Source of the DNA: Streptococcus sp. WB01_FAA12
GTDB taxonomy: Bacteria > Bacillota > Bacilli > Lactobacillales > Streptococcaceae
Assembly (NCBI RefSeq): GCF_012843315.1
Contig: NZ_JABAEX010000007.1
Coordinates: forward strand, 1-64,000
Direction: 5' to 3'
Length of the DNA stretch: 64,000 nucleotides
Shown here: in pieces, positions 16,118-27,374 of the stretch
Layout of the letters: each line of letters opens with the position of its first letter
Numbering within the stretch: position 1 is the stretch's first letter
Position numbers and translations under genes: made by a program
Notes under the pieces: model-generated
Database searches by the model: none
Told to the model about the DNA's origin: nothing
Seen by the model: only the letters and a program-made list of their open reading frames with translations

Positions 16118-18271
16118 ATGAAATTTAAGAAAAGGCACTACCGTCCCCAGATGGATCAGATGGATTGTGGCGTGGCTTCCTTGGCTATGATCTTTGGCTA
16201 CTACGGTAGTTATTACTCCTTGGCTCATCTACGAGAGTTGGCCAAGACGACCATGGATGGGACGACGGCTTTGGGGCTTGTAAAGGTGGCAGAGGAGCTT
16301 GGTTTTGAAACGCGGGCTATCAAGGCGGATATGACGCTCTTTGATCTGTCGGATTTGAGCCTTCCTTTTGTGGCTCATGTGCTCAAGGAAGGGAAATTGC
16401 ACCACTACTATGTGGTGACAGGTCAGGATAAGAAAACGATCCATATCGCTGATCCAGATCCTGGTGTCAAGCTGACCAAGATTTCCCGTGAGCGATTTGC
16501 GCAAGAATGGACAGGGGTCGGCCTCTTTATGGCGCCATCTCCAGACTATAAACCCCATAAGGAGAAAAAACAGGGACTCCTATCCTTCTTGCCGATATTA
16601 TTCAAACAACGTGGCTTAATTGCCAATATCGTCCTAGCGACACTCTTGGTGACCTTAATCAATATTGTGGGTTCCTACTACCTTCAGTCCATCATTGACA
16701 GTTACGTACCAGACCAGATGCGTTCGACGCTAGGAATTATTTCTATTGGTTTGGTCATCGTCTATATCCTCCAGCAGATTTTGTCTTATGCTCAGGAGTA
16801 TCTCCTACTGATCCTTGGGCAACGCTTGTCGATTGACGTGATTTTGTCCTACATCAAGCATGTTTTTCACCTGCCGATGTCCTTTTTCGCGACACGCAGG
16901 ACAGGAGAAATCGTGTCTCGTTTTACAGATGCCAATAGTATCATCGATGCGTTGGCGTCGACCATTCTGTCTATCTTTTTGGATGTGTCGACGATTTTGA
17001 TTATCTCGCTTGTCTTGTTTTCACAAAACATAACGCTCTTTTTCATTAGTCTGCTTGCACTTCCCATTTATACCGTGATTATCTTTGCCTTTATGAAGCC
17101 TTTTGAAAAGATGAATCGGGACACTATGGAAGCTAATGCGGTTCTGTCTTCTTCTATCATCGAGGACATCAACGGTATTGAGACCATTAAGTCTTTGACC
17201 AGTGAAAGTTCACGCTATCAAAAGATTGACAAGGAATTTGTAGCTTATCTGAAAAAATCCTTTACCTATAGTCGGGCAGAAAGCCAGCAAAAGGCTCTGA
17301 AAAAAGTTGCCCAGCTCCTGCTCAATGTTGCCGTTCTCTGGATGGGAGCAGTGCTCGTCATGGATGGCAAGATGAGTTTGGGCCAGCTGATTACCTATAA
17401 TACTTTGCTTGTTTACTTTTCCAATCCTTTGGAAAATATCATCAACCTGCAAACCAAACTTCAGACAGCGCAGGTTGCCAATAATCGTTTAAATGAAGTG
17501 TATCTAGTAGCTTCGGAGTTTGAGGAGAAGAAAACGGTCGAGGATTTGAGCATGATGAAGGGAGATATGACTTTCAATCAGGTTCACTACAAGTATGGTT
17601 ACGGTCGAGATGTTTTGTCGGATATCAATTTGACGATTCCGCAAGGTTCTAAAGTGGCTTTTGTGGGAATTTCAGGATCAGGAAAGACCACATTGGCCAA
17701 GATGATGGTTAATTTCTACGACCCTAGTCAGGGAGAGATTAGTCTGGGTGGTGTCAATCTCAATCAGATTGATAAAAAAGCCTTGCGCCAGTATATCAAC
17801 TATCTGCCTCAACAGCCCTATGTATTTAACGGAACGATTTTGGAGAATCTTCTCCTTGGAGCTAAGGAGGGAACGACTCAGGAAGATATCTTACGGGCGG
17901 TCGAGTTAGCTGAGATTCGGGAAGATATTGAGCGGATGCCATTGAATTACCAGACAGAGTTGACTTCGGACGGAGCTGGAATTTCTGGAGGACAACGGCA
18001 GCGAATCGCTCTGGCGCGTGCTCTTTTAACGGATGCACCTGTTTTGATATTGGACGAGGCGACCAGCAGTCTGGATATCTTGACGGAGAAGCGGATTGTG
18101 GATAATCTCATGGCACTAGACAAAACCCTGATTTTCATCGCCCACCGCTTGACCATTGCTGAGCGGACAGAGAAGGTTGTTGTCTTGGATCAGGGCAAGA
18201 TTGTCGAAGAAGGCAACCATGCAGACTTGCTTGCGCAGGATGGCTTTTACGCTCATTTGGTCAATAGCTAG
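16118..18271 (+). CDS. comA: Competence pheromone processing/export ABC transporter ComA
   Basis: ComA cleaves double-glycine leaders and exports the competence-stimulating peptide. Related transporters also handle GG bacteriocins. The 717-residue protein begins with a C39 peptidase domain carrying C17, H96 and D112. A six-helix membrane domain (about residues 160-430) follows, then the ATPase with GISGSGKTT (Walker A), ISGGQRQRIALARAL (signature) and VLILDEATSSLD (Walker B). comB follows 12 nt later. The adjacent GG-leader peptides are likely additional substrates. Confidence 0.95.
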   Translation: MKFKKRHYRPQMDQMDCGVASLAMIFGYYGSYYSLAHLRELAKTTMDGTTALGLVKVAEELGFETRAIKADMTLFDLSDLSLPFVAHVLKEGKLHHYYVVTGQDKKTIHIADPDPGVKLTKISRERFAQEWTGVGLFMAPSPDYKPHKEKKQGLLSFLPILFKQRGLIANIVLATLLVTLINIVGSYYLQSIIDSYVPDQMRSTLGIISIGLVIVYILQQILSYAQEYLLLILGQRLSIDVILSYIKHVFHLPMSFFATRRTGEIVSRFTDANSIIDALASTILSIFLDVSTILIISLVLFSQNITLFFISLLALPIYTVIIFAFMKPFEKMNRDTMEANAVLSSSIIEDINGIETIKSLTSESSRYQKIDKEFVAYLKKSFTYSRAESQQKALKKVAQLLLNVAVLWMGAVLVMDGKMSLGQLITYNTLLVYFSNPLENIINLQTKLQTAQVANNRLNEVYLVASEFEEKKTVEDLSMMKGDMTFNQVHYKYGYGRDVLSDINLTIPQGSKVAFVGISGSGKTTLAKMMVNFYDPSQGEISLGGVNLNQIDKKALRQYINYLPQQPYVFNGTILENLLLGAKEGTTQEDILRAVELAEIREDIERMPLNYQTELTSDGAGISGGQRQRIALARALLTDAPVLILDEATSSLDILTEKRIVDNLMALDKTLIFIAHRLTIAERTEKVVVLDQGKIVEEGNHADLLAQDGFYAHLVNS

Positions 18272-18283
18272 AAAGAGGAGAAG

Positions 18284-19633
18284 ATGAAACCAGAATTTTT
18301 AGAAAGCGCAGAGTTTTACCATCGTCGTTACCATAATTTTTCCAGTCGGGTGATTTTACCTATGTCACTTCTGCTCGTGTTTTTACTTGGATTTGCAGTT
18401 TTTGCAGAGAAGGAGATTAGTTTGTCTACCAGAGCGACTGTCGAACCTAGTCGGATCATTGCCAATATCCAGTCGACTAGTAATCAACGCATTGTGGCAA
18501 ATTATCTAGAAGAAAACAAACTAGTCAAGCAGGGGGATCTCCTCGTTCAGTACCAGCAAGGGGCGGAAACCGTTCAGGTTGAAGCATACACCAGTCAGTT
18601 GGAGATGTTTAAGGATCAAAAAAAGCAGTTGGGTTATTTGCAATCCAGTTTGAAAGAGGGGACTGATCAATTTCCAGAGGCGGATAAGTTTGGTTATCAG
18701 GAGATGTTTCGAGACTATCTCAGCCAAGCTAGTAGTCTTAGGAGTAATGTTTCTCAGCAAAATGCCAGCATCTCCTCTCAAAATGCGGCAGCAAGTCAGA
18801 GTCAGGCCGAGATTGGCAATCTTATCAGCCAAACGCAGGATAAAATTCGAGATTACAAAACAGCTAAGTCGGCGATTGAAACAGGAGCTCAACTGGATAG
18901 TCAAAATGCGGCCTACTCTTTTTATCAGACCTATAAAAACCAAGCTGGAGAAGATCCGCAATCCAAATCGCAAGTTATTGCACAGGTGGATGCACAAATT
19001 ACCCAGCTAGAGTCTAGTTTAGCTACTTATCGTGTGCAGTATGCGGGATCTGGAGCTCAACAAGCCTACGCAACGGGACTGGATAGTCAACTTGAATCCC
19101 TCAAGTCTCAGCAGCTAGTCAAAGTCGGCCAGGAATTAACTCTTTTGGATCAGAAAATTTTGGAGGCAGAGTCGGGTAAGAAAGTCCAAGGAAGTCTGCT
19201 GGACAAGGGGAAAATTACAGCAAGTGAGGATGGGGTGCTTCACCTTAATCCTGAAACCAGTGATTCTACCATGGTTGCAGAAGGAACCCTGCTAGCCCAA
19301 CTGTACCCGGCCTTAGAAAGAGAAGGCAAAACCAAACTCACAGCCTATCTCAGTTCAAAAGATGTTGCAAGGCTAAAAGTAGGTGATTCTGTTCGCTTTA
19401 CTACAAGCAAGGATGCCAACAAAGAACTTGTTCTTGTTTCTGCGATTACGAATATTGATGCGACAGCTACTAAGACTGAAAAGGGAAATTTCTTTAAGAT
19501 AGAGGCGGAGACCAGTCTGACTCCTGAACAGGCAGAAAGGCTTCGCTACGGTTCAGAAGGACGTTTGACACTAATCACAGGAAAGAAAAGTTATTTCCGC
19601 TATTATTGGGATCAATTTTTGAACAGAGAATAA
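18284..19633 (+). CDS. comB: Competence transport accessory protein ComB
   Basis: The 449-residue HlyD/MFP-like partner of ComA has one N-terminal membrane helix (about residues 23-42, [18 protein letters not shown]). A long coiled-coil-rich region with many Gln/Ser/Ala heptads (about 90-300) follows, then a C-terminal beta domain ending [15 protein letters not shown]. It bridges ComA to the outside face for peptide release. ATG follows AGAGGAGAAG. The operon ends at a strong hairpin. Confidence 0.94.
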   Translation: MKPEFLESAEFYHRRYHNFSSRVILPMSLLLVFLLGFAVFAEKEISLSTRATVEPSRIIANIQSTSNQRIVANYLEENKLVKQGDLLVQYQQGAETVQVEAYTSQLEMFKDQKKQLGYLQSSLKEGTDQFPEADKFGYQEMFRDYLSQASSLRSNVSQQNASISSQNAAASQSQAEIGNLISQTQDKIRDYKTAKSAIETGAQLDSQNAAYSFYQTYKNQAGEDPQSKSQVIAQVDAQITQLESSLATYRVQYAGSGAQQAYATGLDSQLESLKSQQLVKVGQELTLLDQKILEAESGKKVQGSLLDKGKITASEDGVLHLNPETSDSTMVAEGTLLAQLYPALEREGKTKLTAYLSSKDVARLKVGDSVRFTTSKDANKELVLVSAITNIDATATKTEKGNFFKIEAETSLTPEQAERLRYGSEGRLTLITGKKSYFRYYWDQFLNRE

Positions 19634-19663
19634 TGTTTGTTTTTAATGCAATATTATACTTTT

Positions 19664-19697
19664 AAAACTGTAAAATGTTTTGATTTTACAGTTTTTC
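19664..19697 (+). terminator. Terminator of comAB
   Basis: A perfect 13-bp stem, AAAACTGTAAAAT / ATTTTACAGTTTT, with a 6-nt loop, runs into T residues. It separates comB from the purine operon. Confidence 0.9.
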
Positions 19698-19724
19698 TTA
19701 ATGTTAAAAATGGACACCTTCCTA

Positions 19725-19768
19725 TTTGTTCGCAAATTCTTGCTATTCTTGCTGTTTTGTAGTAAAAT
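19725..19768 (+). promoter_or_regulatory. purC promoter with a PurBox-like site
   Basis: TTGCTA (19740-19745) and TAAAAT (19763-19768) are 17 bp apart. Just upstream, TTTGTTCGCAAAT (19726-19737 region) contains the inverted CGAAC core of the Gram-positive PurBox, the PurR activator site in lactococci. A CGAAC also occurs at 19790-19794 next to the start codon. Confidence 0.55.
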
Positions 19769-19800
19769 GAAGTAAAGAAATACGAAAGGCGAACTTTAAC

Positions 19801-20508
19801 ATGTCAAAAGAATTGATCTATTCGGGAAAAGCCAAGGATATCTATACAACTGAGGATGAAAATCTCATTATTTCAACTTACAAGGACCAGGCAACTGCCT
19901 TCAATGGTGTCAAGAAGGAGCAGATTGCGGGCAAGGGAGTGTTAAATAATCAGATTTCATCTTTTATTTTTGAGAAGTTAAATGCGGCAGGTGTAGCGAC
20001 TCACTTTGTGGAGAAAATTTCGGGCACGGAACAACTCAATAAAAAGGTTGAGATTATTCCTCTAGAAGTTGTGCTTCGCAACTACACGGCTGGTTCATTT
20101 TCAAAACGTTTTGGTGTGGATGAGGGCATCGCCTTGGAGACTCCGATTGTTGAATTTTACTATAAAAACGATGATTTGGATGATCCCTTTATCAATGACG
20201 AGCATGTGAAATTCCTTAAAATTGCGGATGACCAGCAGATTGCTTACTTGAAGGAAGAAACGCGTCGTATCAATGAACTTTTGAAAGCTTGGTTTGCTGA
20301 GATTGGCCTTAAATTGATTGACTTTAAGCTAGAGTTTGGTTTTGACAAGGATGGCAAGATTATCTTGGCAGACGAATTTTCACCAGATAACTGCCGTTTG
20401 TGGGATGCGGATGGCAATCACATGGACAAGGATGTTTTCCGTCGAGGCTTGGGAGAACTGACAGATGTTTACGAAGTTGTCTGGGAAAAGTTGCAGGGTT
20501 TGAAATAA
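19801..20508 (+). CDS. purC: SAICAR synthase
   Basis: It joins CAIR and aspartate with ATP to make SAICAR (de novo purine synthesis). The 235-residue protein has the N-terminal [16 protein letters not shown], the central [14 protein letters not shown] and the [12 protein letters not shown] active-site motif near residue 200. It is the first gene of the main purine operon, as in pneumococcus. Confidence 0.97.
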   Translation: MSKELIYSGKAKDIYTTEDENLIISTYKDQATAFNGVKKEQIAGKGVLNNQISSFIFEKLNAAGVATHFVEKISGTEQLNKKVEIIPLEVVLRNYTAGSFSKRFGVDEGIALETPIVEFYYKNDDLDDPFINDEHVKFLKIADDQQIAYLKEETRRINELLKAWFAEIGLKLIDFKLEFGFDKDGKIILADEFSPDNCRLWDADGNHMDKDVFRRGLGELTDVYEVVWEKLQGLK

Positions 20509-20574
20509 TCTGTTTGCAATACTCTCAAGGTCGTTGGGAACATTGCAAGAGCTGAAATAAAGGAATAAGAATTG

Positions 20575-23500
20575 ATGAATAAACGTATTTTTGTTGAAAA
20601 AAAGGCCGATTTTCAGGTTAAGTCAGAGAGTTTGGTAAGAGAACTCCAGCACAACTTGGGACTTTCAACCCTGAAAAGTATTCGCATTGTGCAAGTTTAT
20701 GATGTCTTTGATTTGGCAGAGGCCTTGTTTGCACCTGCGGAAAAACACATCTTCTCTGAGCAGGTGACGGATCATGTCTTGGATGAATCAGCCGTGCAAG
20801 CGGATCTTGCCAATTATGCTTTCTTTGCCATTGAAAGTCTACCAGGACAGTTTGACCAACGTGCGGCTTCTTCACAGGAAGCCTTGCTTTTGCTGGGAAG
20901 TTCAAGTGATGTGACGGTCAACACAGCCCAACTTTACTTGGTTAATAAAGATATTGATGCGACTGAGTTGGAAGCGGTCAAAAACTATTTGCTCAACCCA
21001 GTGGATTCTCGTTTCAAGGACATCACGACAGGAATTGCCAAGCAGGAATTTTCAGAGTCAGACAAGACCATTCCTAAATTGACTTTCTTTGAAAGCTATA
21101 CGGCAGAAGACTTTGCCCGCTACAAGGCAGAGCAAGGGATGGCTATGGAAGTGGACGATTTGCTCTTTATCCAAGACTATTTCAAGTCAATCGGGCGAGT
21201 GCCGACGGAAACAGAGCTTAAGGTTTTGGACACTTACTGGTCTGACCACTGTCGTCACACGACTTTTGAGACCGAGTTGAAACACATTGATTTCTCAGCT
21301 TCTAAATTCCAAAAGCAGTTGCAGGCGACTTATGAAAAGTATATTGCCATGCGTGATGAGTTGGGACGTTCGGAGAAACCACAAACCTTGATGGATATGG
21401 CCACTATTTTCGGTCGTTACGAACGTGCCAATGGGCGTTTGGACGACATGGAAGTGTCTGATGAGATCAATGCCTGCTCTGTTGAAATTGAAGTGGATGT
21501 TGATGGTGTCAAGGAACCGTGGCTCCTCATGTTCAAGAATGAAACCCACAATCATCCAACTGAAATCGAACCATTTGGTGGAGCGGCTACTTGTATCGGT
21601 GGTGCCATTCGTGACCCATTATCAGGTCGTTCCTACGTTTACCAAGCCATGCGTATCTCAGGTGCAGGTGACATTACAGCGCCGATTTCGGAAACGCGTG
21701 CTGGTAAATTGCCACAACAAGTCATTTCTAAAACAGCGGCTCATGGTTATTCTTCTTACGGGAATCAGATTGGTCTTGCGACGACCTATGTTCGTGAGTA
21801 CTTCCATCCGGGCTTTGTAGCCAAACGTATGGAGCTTGGTGCCGTTGTTGGTGCTGCTCCCAAGGGCAACGTTGTCCGTGAAAAACCTGAAGCGGGCGAT
21901 GTGATTATCTTGCTCGGTGGTAAGACTGGGCGTGATGGAGTCGGTGGTGCGACGGGTTCTTCTAAGGTTCAAACAGTTGAGTCTGTAGAGACTGCTGGTG
22001 CTGAGGTTCAAAAAGGGAATGCTATCGAAGAACGCAAGATTCAGCGCCTCTTCCGTAATGGCGATGTCACTCGTCTTATCAAGAAATCCAACGACTTTGG
22101 TGCTGGTGGTGTCTGTGTAGCCATCGGTGAATTGGCAGACGGTCTTGAAATCGACCTCAACAAGGTTCCTCTTAAATACCAAGGTTTGAATGGTACAGAA
22201 ATTGCCATCTCTGAATCACAAGAACGGATGGCTGTGGTGGTTCGTCCTGAGGACGTAGACGCCTTCGTTGCCGAATGTAACAAAGAGAATATTGACGCTG
22301 TTGTGGTTGCTACAGTGACTGAAAAACCAAATCTAGTCATGCACTGGAATGGTGAAATCATTGTCGACTTGGAACGCCGTTTCCTTGATACTAATGGTGT
22401 GCGCGTGGTCGTAGATGCCAAGGTTGTGGACAAGGATGTTAAACTCCCAGAAGAGCGCAAGACAAGCGTTGAAACCCTTGAAGCGGATACTCTTGCGGTT
22501 CTATCTGACTTGAACCATGCGAGTCAAAAAGGCTTGCAGACTATCTTTGATAGCTCTGTCGGTCGTTCAACTGTCAACCACCCACTTGGCGGTCGCTATC
22601 AACTCACACCAACTGAGGCTTCTGTGCAAAAATTGCCCGTTCAACATGGTGTGACTCACACTGCGTCAGTCATGGCCCAAGGATTCAACCCTTACGTGGC
22701 AGAATGGTCTCCATACCACGGTGCTGCTTATGCGGTTATCGAAGCAACTGCTCGTTTGGTTGCTACTGGTGCCAACTGGTCCAAGTCTCGCTTCTCTTAC
22801 CAAGAATATTTCGAGCGCATGGACAAACAGGCAGAGCGTTTTGGTCAGCCAGTAGCGGCTCTCCTAGGTTCTATCGAAGCACAAATCCAGCTTGGCTTGC
22901 CATCTATCGGTGGTAAGGACTCTATGTCTGGTACTTTTGAAGAATTGACAGTGCCACCAACCTTGGTTGCCTTTGGGGTGACAACGGCAGATAGCCGGAA
23001 GGTGCTCTCTCCTGAGTTCAAGGCTGCTGGTGAAAACATCTACTACATCCCAGGTCAAGCTCTCTCTACAGAGATTGATTTTGACTTGATTAAGCAAAAC
23101 TTTGCTCAGTTTGAAGCCCTTCAAAAAGCTCACAAAGTGACGGCAGCTTCAGCTGTTAAATATGGTGGTGTTATTGAAAGTTTGGCTCTTGCTACCTTTG
23201 GAAATCATATTGGTGCAGAGGTTATCTTGTCTGAACTTGCAAGTTCTTTGACAGCTCAATTAGGCGGATTTGTCTTCACATCTCCTGAAGAAATCGCTGG
23301 AGTGGAGAAGATTGGACAAACAAGTGCCAACTTTACACTGCTTGTCAACGGTGTGAAGCTAGATGGACAGAAACTTGACAGTGCCTTCCAAGGAAAACTG
23401 GAAGAAGTTTACCCAACTGAATTTGCTCAAGCAACTGAACTGGAAGCAGTGCCAGCTATCTCTTCTGAGACAGTCATTAAAGCTAAAGAAACTATTGAAA

Positions 23501-24300
23501 AACCTGTGGTTTATATCCCAGTATTCCCAGGAACCAACTCAGAATATGACTCAGCCAAGGCCTTTGAAAAAGAAGGTGCAGAGGTTAACTTGGTGCCATT
23601 CGTGACCTTGAATGAAGAGGCTATTGTCAAGTCAGTTGAAACCATGGTTGACAATATCGGCAAGGCTAATATCCTTTTCTTCGCGGGTGGTTTCTCAGCT
23701 GCAGATGAGCCAGATGGATCAGCTAAGTTTATTGTCAACATCCTTCTCAATGAAAAAGTGCGTGTAGCTATTGATAGCTTTATCGCTCGTGGTGGCTTGA
23801 TTATCGGTATCTGTAATGGATTCCAAGCCCTTGTAAAATCAGGTCTTCTTCCATACGGGAACTTCGAGGATGCCAGCAGTACTAGCCCAACCCTCTTCTA
23901 CAATGATGCTAACCAGCACATGGCCAAGATGGTGGAAACTCGGATTGCTAATACAAATTCACCGTGGCTTGCCGGAGTGCAAGTGGGCGATATCCACGCT
24001 ATTCCTGTTTCGCACGGTGAAGGGAAATTTGTCGTGACGGCTGAGGAATTCGCTGAACTCCGTGACAATGGACAAATTTTCAGCCAATACGTTGACTTTG
24101 ACGGCAAACCAAGTATGGACTCTAAGTACAACCCAAATGGTTCTGTCCATGCCATTGAAGGAATTACCAGCAAGAACGGCCAAATTATTGGTAAGATGGG
24201 TCACTCAGAACGTTATGAAGACGGTCTCTTCCAAAACATCCCAGGAAATAAAGACCAGCACCTATTCGCGTCAGCTGTGCGTTATTTCACAGGGAAATAA
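20575..24300 (+). CDS. purL: Phosphoribosylformylglycinamidine synthase (large, single chain)
   Basis: The 1241-residue fused form combines synthetase and glutaminase, converting FGAR to FGAM. The start chosen is the ATG at 20575 after AAAGGAATAAG; a TTG lies one codon earlier. Visible motifs are the DHCRHTTFET and FKNETHNHPTEIEPFGGAATCIGGAIRD synthetase blocks and SIGGKDSMSG. The C-terminal glutaminase has GICNGFQALVKSG (catalytic Cys) and PVSHGEGKF (His). The internal gene order purC-purL-purF-purM-purN is classic for streptococci. Confidence 0.97.
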   Translation: MNKRIFVEKKADFQVKSESLVRELQHNLGLSTLKSIRIVQVYDVFDLAEALFAPAEKHIFSEQVTDHVLDESAVQADLANYAFFAIESLPGQFDQRAASSQEALLLLGSSSDVTVNTAQLYLVNKDIDATELEAVKNYLLNPVDSRFKDITTGIAKQEFSESDKTIPKLTFFESYTAEDFARYKAEQGMAMEVDDLLFIQDYFKSIGRVPTETELKVLDTYWSDHCRHTTFETELKHIDFSASKFQKQLQATYEKYIAMRDELGRSEKPQTLMDMATIFGRYERANGRLDDMEVSDEINACSVEIEVDVDGVKEPWLLMFKNETHNHPTEIEPFGGAATCIGGAIRDPLSGRSYVYQAMRISGAGDITAPISETRAGKLPQQVISKTAAHGYSSYGNQIGLATTYVREYFHPGFVAKRMELGAVVGAAPKGNVVREKPEAGDVIILLGGKTGRDGVGGATGSSKVQTVESVETAGAEVQKGNAIEERKIQRLFRNGDVTRLIKKSNDFGAGGVCVAIGELADGLEIDLNKVPLKYQGLNGTEIAISESQERMAVVVRPEDVDAFVAECNKENIDAVVVATVTEKPNLVMHWNGEIIVDLERRFLDTNGVRVVVDAKVVDKDVKLPEERKTSVETLEADTLAVLSDLNHASQKGLQTIFDSSVGRSTVNHPLGGRYQLTPTEASVQKLPVQHGVTHTASVMAQGFNPYVAEWSPYHGAAYAVIEATARLVATGANWSKSRFSYQEYFERMDKQAERFGQPVAALLGSIEAQIQLGLPSIGGKDSMSGTFEELTVPPTLVAFGVTTADSRKVLSPEFKAAGENIYYIPGQALSTEIDFDLIKQNFAQFEALQKAHKVTAASAVKYGGVIESLALATFGNHIGAEVILSELASSLTAQLGGFVFTSPEEIAGVEKIGQTSANFTLLVNGVKLDGQKLDSAFQGKLEEVYPTEFAQATELEAVPAISSETVIKAKETIEKPVVYIPVFPGTNSEYDSAKAFEKEGAEVNLVPFVTLNEEAIVKSVETMVDNIGKANILFFAGGFSAADEPDGSAKFIVNILLNEKVRVAIDSFIARGGLIIGICNGFQALVKSGLLPYGNFEDASSTSPTLFYNDANQHMAKMVETRIANTNSPWLAGVQVGDIHAIPVSHGEGKFVVTAEEFAELRDNGQIFSQYVDFDGKPSMDSKYNPNGSVHAIEGITSKNGQIIGKMGHSERYEDGLFQNIPGNKDQHLFASAVRYFTGK

Positions 24301-24312
24301 AAGGTATAAAAA

Positions 24313-25755
24313 ATGACATACGAAGTAAAATCTCTTAATGAAGAATGTGGCGTTTTTGGTATTTGGGGGCATCCAGATGCTGCCAAATTGACCTATTTTG
24401 GCCTCCACAGTCTTCAGCACCGTGGTCAGGAGGGGGCAGGAATCCTCTCCAATGACCAAGGGAAATTGAAGCGCCATCGTGATATGGGGCTTCTATCAGA
24501 AGTTTTCAAAAATCCTACTAAATTGGACAAACTAACAGGAACGGCTGCCATTGGGCATGTGCGTTATGCAACTGCTGGAGAAGCTTCTGCCGATAATATC
24601 CAACCTTTCATTTTTCGCTTTCATGATATGCAGTTTGGGTTGGCTCATAATGGGAATCTGACCAACGCGTCGTCGCTCAAAAAAGAATTGGAACAAAGAG
24701 GTGCGATTTTCAGTTCGACTTCCGATTCGGAAATCTTGGCTCATCTGATTCGCCGTAGTCATAATCCTAGTTTGATGGGCAAAATCAAGGAGGCGCTCAG
24801 TCTTGTCAAAGGCGGTTTTGCTTATATCTTGCTGTTTGAGGATAAATTGATTGCGGCCCTTGATCCTAATGGCTTCCGTCCGCTTTCTATCGGGAAAATG
24901 GCAAACGGAGCGGTGGTTGTTTCCTCTGAAACCTGTGCTTTTGAAGTGATCCGAGCAGAGTGGATTCGAGATGTGAAACCAGGAGAGATTGTTATTATTG
25001 ATGACAATGGCATCCAGTATGATAGTTATACGAATGATACCCAGCTGGCAATCTGCTCTATGGAGTATATCTACTTTGCCCGCCCTGACTCCAATATCCA
25101 TGGTGTCAATGTCCATACGGCACGGAAACGTATGGGAGCCCAATTGGCGCGTGAATTTAAGCACGAAGCGGACATCGTGGTTGGTGTACCAAATTCCTCG
25201 CTGAGCGCAGCTATGGGATTTGCGGAAGAATCCGGTCTGCCAAACGAAATGGGACTGATCAAAAACCAATACACGCAACGTACCTTTATCCAACCGACTC
25301 AAGAGTTGCGGGAGCAAGGGGTACGGATGAAACTGTCTGCTGTTTCAGGCGTTGTCAAAGGCAAACGTGTCGTCATGATTGATGATTCCATTGTCCGTGG
25401 GACAACCTCTCGTCGCATTGTTCAGCTATTGAAAGAAGCAGGTGCGTCTGAGGTTCACGTTGCTATTGGAAGTCCTGCACTAGCTTATCCATGTTTCTAC
25501 GGGATTGATATCCAGACGCGTCAGGAGTTGATTGCTGCCAATCATACGGTCGAAGAAACCTGCCAAATCATTGGAGCAGATAGTCTGACCTATCTTTCGA
25601 TTGATGGCTTGATTGATTCTATCGGGATTGAAACAGATGCGCCAAATGGCGGTCTCTGTGTCGCTTACTTTGACGGTGACTACCCAACGCCTCTCTACGA
25701 CTATGAGGAAGAATATCGTAGAAGTTTGGAAGAAAAGACCAGTTTTTACAAATAG
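24313..25755 (+). CDS. purF: Amidophosphoribosyltransferase
   Basis: It carries out the committed step, PRPP plus glutamine to phosphoribosylamine, and is usually feedback-inhibited by purine nucleotides. The 480-residue protein has a short propeptide before C12 (EECGVFGIWG), the Ntn nucleophile after processing. The glutaminase domain (HRGQEGAG, GHVRYAT, AHNGNL) and the PRPP-binding loop VVMIDDSIVRGTTS are intact. It starts 12 nt after purL. Confidence 0.97.
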   Translation: MTYEVKSLNEECGVFGIWGHPDAAKLTYFGLHSLQHRGQEGAGILSNDQGKLKRHRDMGLLSEVFKNPTKLDKLTGTAAIGHVRYATAGEASADNIQPFIFRFHDMQFGLAHNGNLTNASSLKKELEQRGAIFSSTSDSEILAHLIRRSHNPSLMGKIKEALSLVKGGFAYILLFEDKLIAALDPNGFRPLSIGKMANGAVVVSSETCAFEVIRAEWIRDVKPGEIVIIDDNGIQYDSYTNDTQLAICSMEYIYFARPDSNIHGVNVHTARKRMGAQLAREFKHEADIVVGVPNSSLSAAMGFAEESGLPNEMGLIKNQYTQRTFIQPTQELREQGVRMKLSAVSGVVKGKRVVMIDDSIVRGTTSRRIVQLLKEAGASEVHVAIGSPALAYPCFYGIDIQTRQELIAANHTVEETCQIIGADSLTYLSIDGLIDSIGIETDAPNGGLCVAYFDGDYPTPLYDYEEEYRRSLEEKTSFYK

Positions 25756-25794
25756 GCGGATAACGATTTTCCATTAAAGGAAAGGAATAAACAA

Positions 25795-26817
25795 ATGACA
25801 AATAAAAATGCTTATGCGCAATCCGGTGTGGATGTTGAAGCGGGTTATGAAGTTGTTGAACGGATCAAAAAGCACGTGGCTCGTACGGAGCGTGCAGGTG
25901 TCATGGGAGCTCTGGGTGGCTTTGGTGGCATGTTTGACCTCTCAAAAACAGGTGTCAAAGAGCCCGTATTGATTTCAGGGACTGACGGTGTCGGAACCAA
26001 GCTCATGTTGGCTATCAAGTACGACAAGCATGACACGATTGGGCAGGACTGTGTTGCCATGTGTGTCAATGATATCATCGCTGCAGGTGCGGAGCCTCTT
26101 TACTTCCTTGACTACGTCGCGACTGGTAAAAATGAACCAGCTAAACTAGAACAAGTGGTTGCTGGTGTGGCAGAAGGCTGTGTGCAGGCAGGCGCTGCTC
26201 TCATCGGTGGGGAAACAGCTGAAATGCCGGGTATGTATGGTGAAGATGACTATGACTTGGCTGGTTTTGCGGTCGGTGTGGCTGAAAAATCTCAAATTAT
26301 TGACGGCTCAAAGGTGACAGAAGGTGATGTTCTTCTCGGACTTGCTTCAAGTGGTATTCACTCAAATGGTTACTCGCTCGTTCGTCGTGTCTTTGCGGAC
26401 TATACAGGTGAGGAAGTTTTACCAGAATTGGAAGGCAAGAAACTCAAGGAGGTTCTTCTTGAGCCAACTCGTATCTATGTCAAGGCTGTCTTGCCACTCA
26501 TCAAGGAAGGGTTGGTCAATGGAATTGCCCACATCACAGGTGGTGGCTTTGTTGAGAATGTCCCACGCATGTTTGTAGCTGACTTGGCTGCTGAGATTGA
26601 GGAAAGCAAGGTTCCAGTTCTTCCAATTTTCAAAGCCCTTGAAAAATACGGTCAGATCAAGCATGAAGAAATGTTTGAAATCTTCAATATGGGTGTGGGA
26701 CTCATGCTGGCAGTTAGCCCTGAAAATGTAGGTCGTGTCAAAGAATTGCTGGATGAACCAGTCTATGAAATTGGTCGCATCGTCAAGAAAGAAAACGAAA
26801 GTGTCATCATCAAATGA
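25795..26817 (+). CDS. purM: AIR synthetase (phosphoribosylformylglycinamidine cyclo-ligase)
   Basis: It cyclises FGAM to AIR with ATP. The 340-residue protein is a PurM/PurL superfamily member. It has [36 protein letters not shown] and [14 protein letters not shown] motifs. It overlaps purN by 4 bp (ATGA), which implies coupled translation. Confidence 0.97.
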   Translation: MTNKNAYAQSGVDVEAGYEVVERIKKHVARTERAGVMGALGGFGGMFDLSKTGVKEPVLISGTDGVGTKLMLAIKYDKHDTIGQDCVAMCVNDIIAAGAEPLYFLDYVATGKNEPAKLEQVVAGVAEGCVQAGAALIGGETAEMPGMYGEDDYDLAGFAVGVAEKSQIIDGSKVTEGDVLLGLASSGIHSNGYSLVRRVFADYTGEEVLPELEGKKLKEVLLEPTRIYVKAVLPLIKEGLVNGIAHITGGGFVENVPRMFVADLAAEIEESKVPVLPIFKALEKYGQIKHEEMFEIFNMGVGLMLAVSPENVGRVKELLDEPVYEIGRIVKKENESVIIK

Positions 26818-27359
26818 AAAAAATAGCGGTTTTTGCCTCTGGTAATGGCTCAAATTTTCAGGTGATTGCCGAAGAATTTCCGGTGGAGTTTGTCTTTTCA
26901 GACCATCGTGACGCCTATGTGCTCGAGCGTGCAGAAAAGCTCGGCGTCCTGTCCTATGCTTTTGAACTCAAGGAGTTTGAGAACAAGGCAGACTACGAAG
27001 CAGCTCTTGTCGAACTCTTGGAAGAACACCAGATTGACTTGGTTTGTCTAGCAGGCTACATGAAAATCGTTGGGCCAACCTTATTGGCAGCTTATGAAGG
27101 TCGAATCATCAATATCCATCCAGCCTACTTGCCAGAATTTCCAGGAGCTCATGGGATTGAGGACGCTTGGAATGCTGGTGTCGCTGAGAGTGGCGTGACC
27201 ATTCACTGGGTGGATTCGGGTGTGGATACAGGAAAGGTCATCAAACAAGTACGCGTACCACGACTAGCTGATGATACCATTGCCAGTTTTGAAGCTCGCA
27301 TTCATGAGGCAGAGTACAAGTTGTATCCAGAGGTTATTAGAGAATTGTTGGATAAGTAA
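26814..27359 (+). CDS. purN: Phosphoribosylglycinamide formyltransferase
   Basis: It transfers formyl from 10-formyl-THF to GAR. The 181-residue protein has the N-terminal [13 protein letters not shown] and the catalytic triad region, with Asn in [13 protein letters not shown], His in that motif and Asp in WVDSGVDTG. It overlaps purM. In pneumococcus, from memory, a vanZ-like gene follows purN, but here purH follows at once. Confidence 0.96.
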   Translation: MKKIAVFASGNGSNFQVIAEEFPVEFVFSDHRDAYVLERAEKLGVLSYAFELKEFENKADYEAALVELLEEHQIDLVCLAGYMKIVGPTLLAAYEGRIINIHPAYLPEFPGAHGIEDAWNAGVAESGVTIHWVDSGVDTGKVIKQVRVPRLADDTIASFEARIHEAEYKLYPEVIRELLDK

Positions 27360-27374
27360 ATGAAAGGAAATAAC

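Noticed and set aside
16118-19633. comAB as a bacteriocin-only transporter pair (BlpAB-like)
   Set aside because: Position after acpP and before purC, the catalytic triad positions and the ComE box all match competence comAB. Bacteriocin handling is an added role, not a replacement.
24532-25317. 261-residue minus-strand ORF opposite purF
   Set aside because: It is an antisense shadow of a strongly conserved gene, with a composition unlike real proteins (rich in His, Arg, Phe and Asn runs) and no ribosome site.
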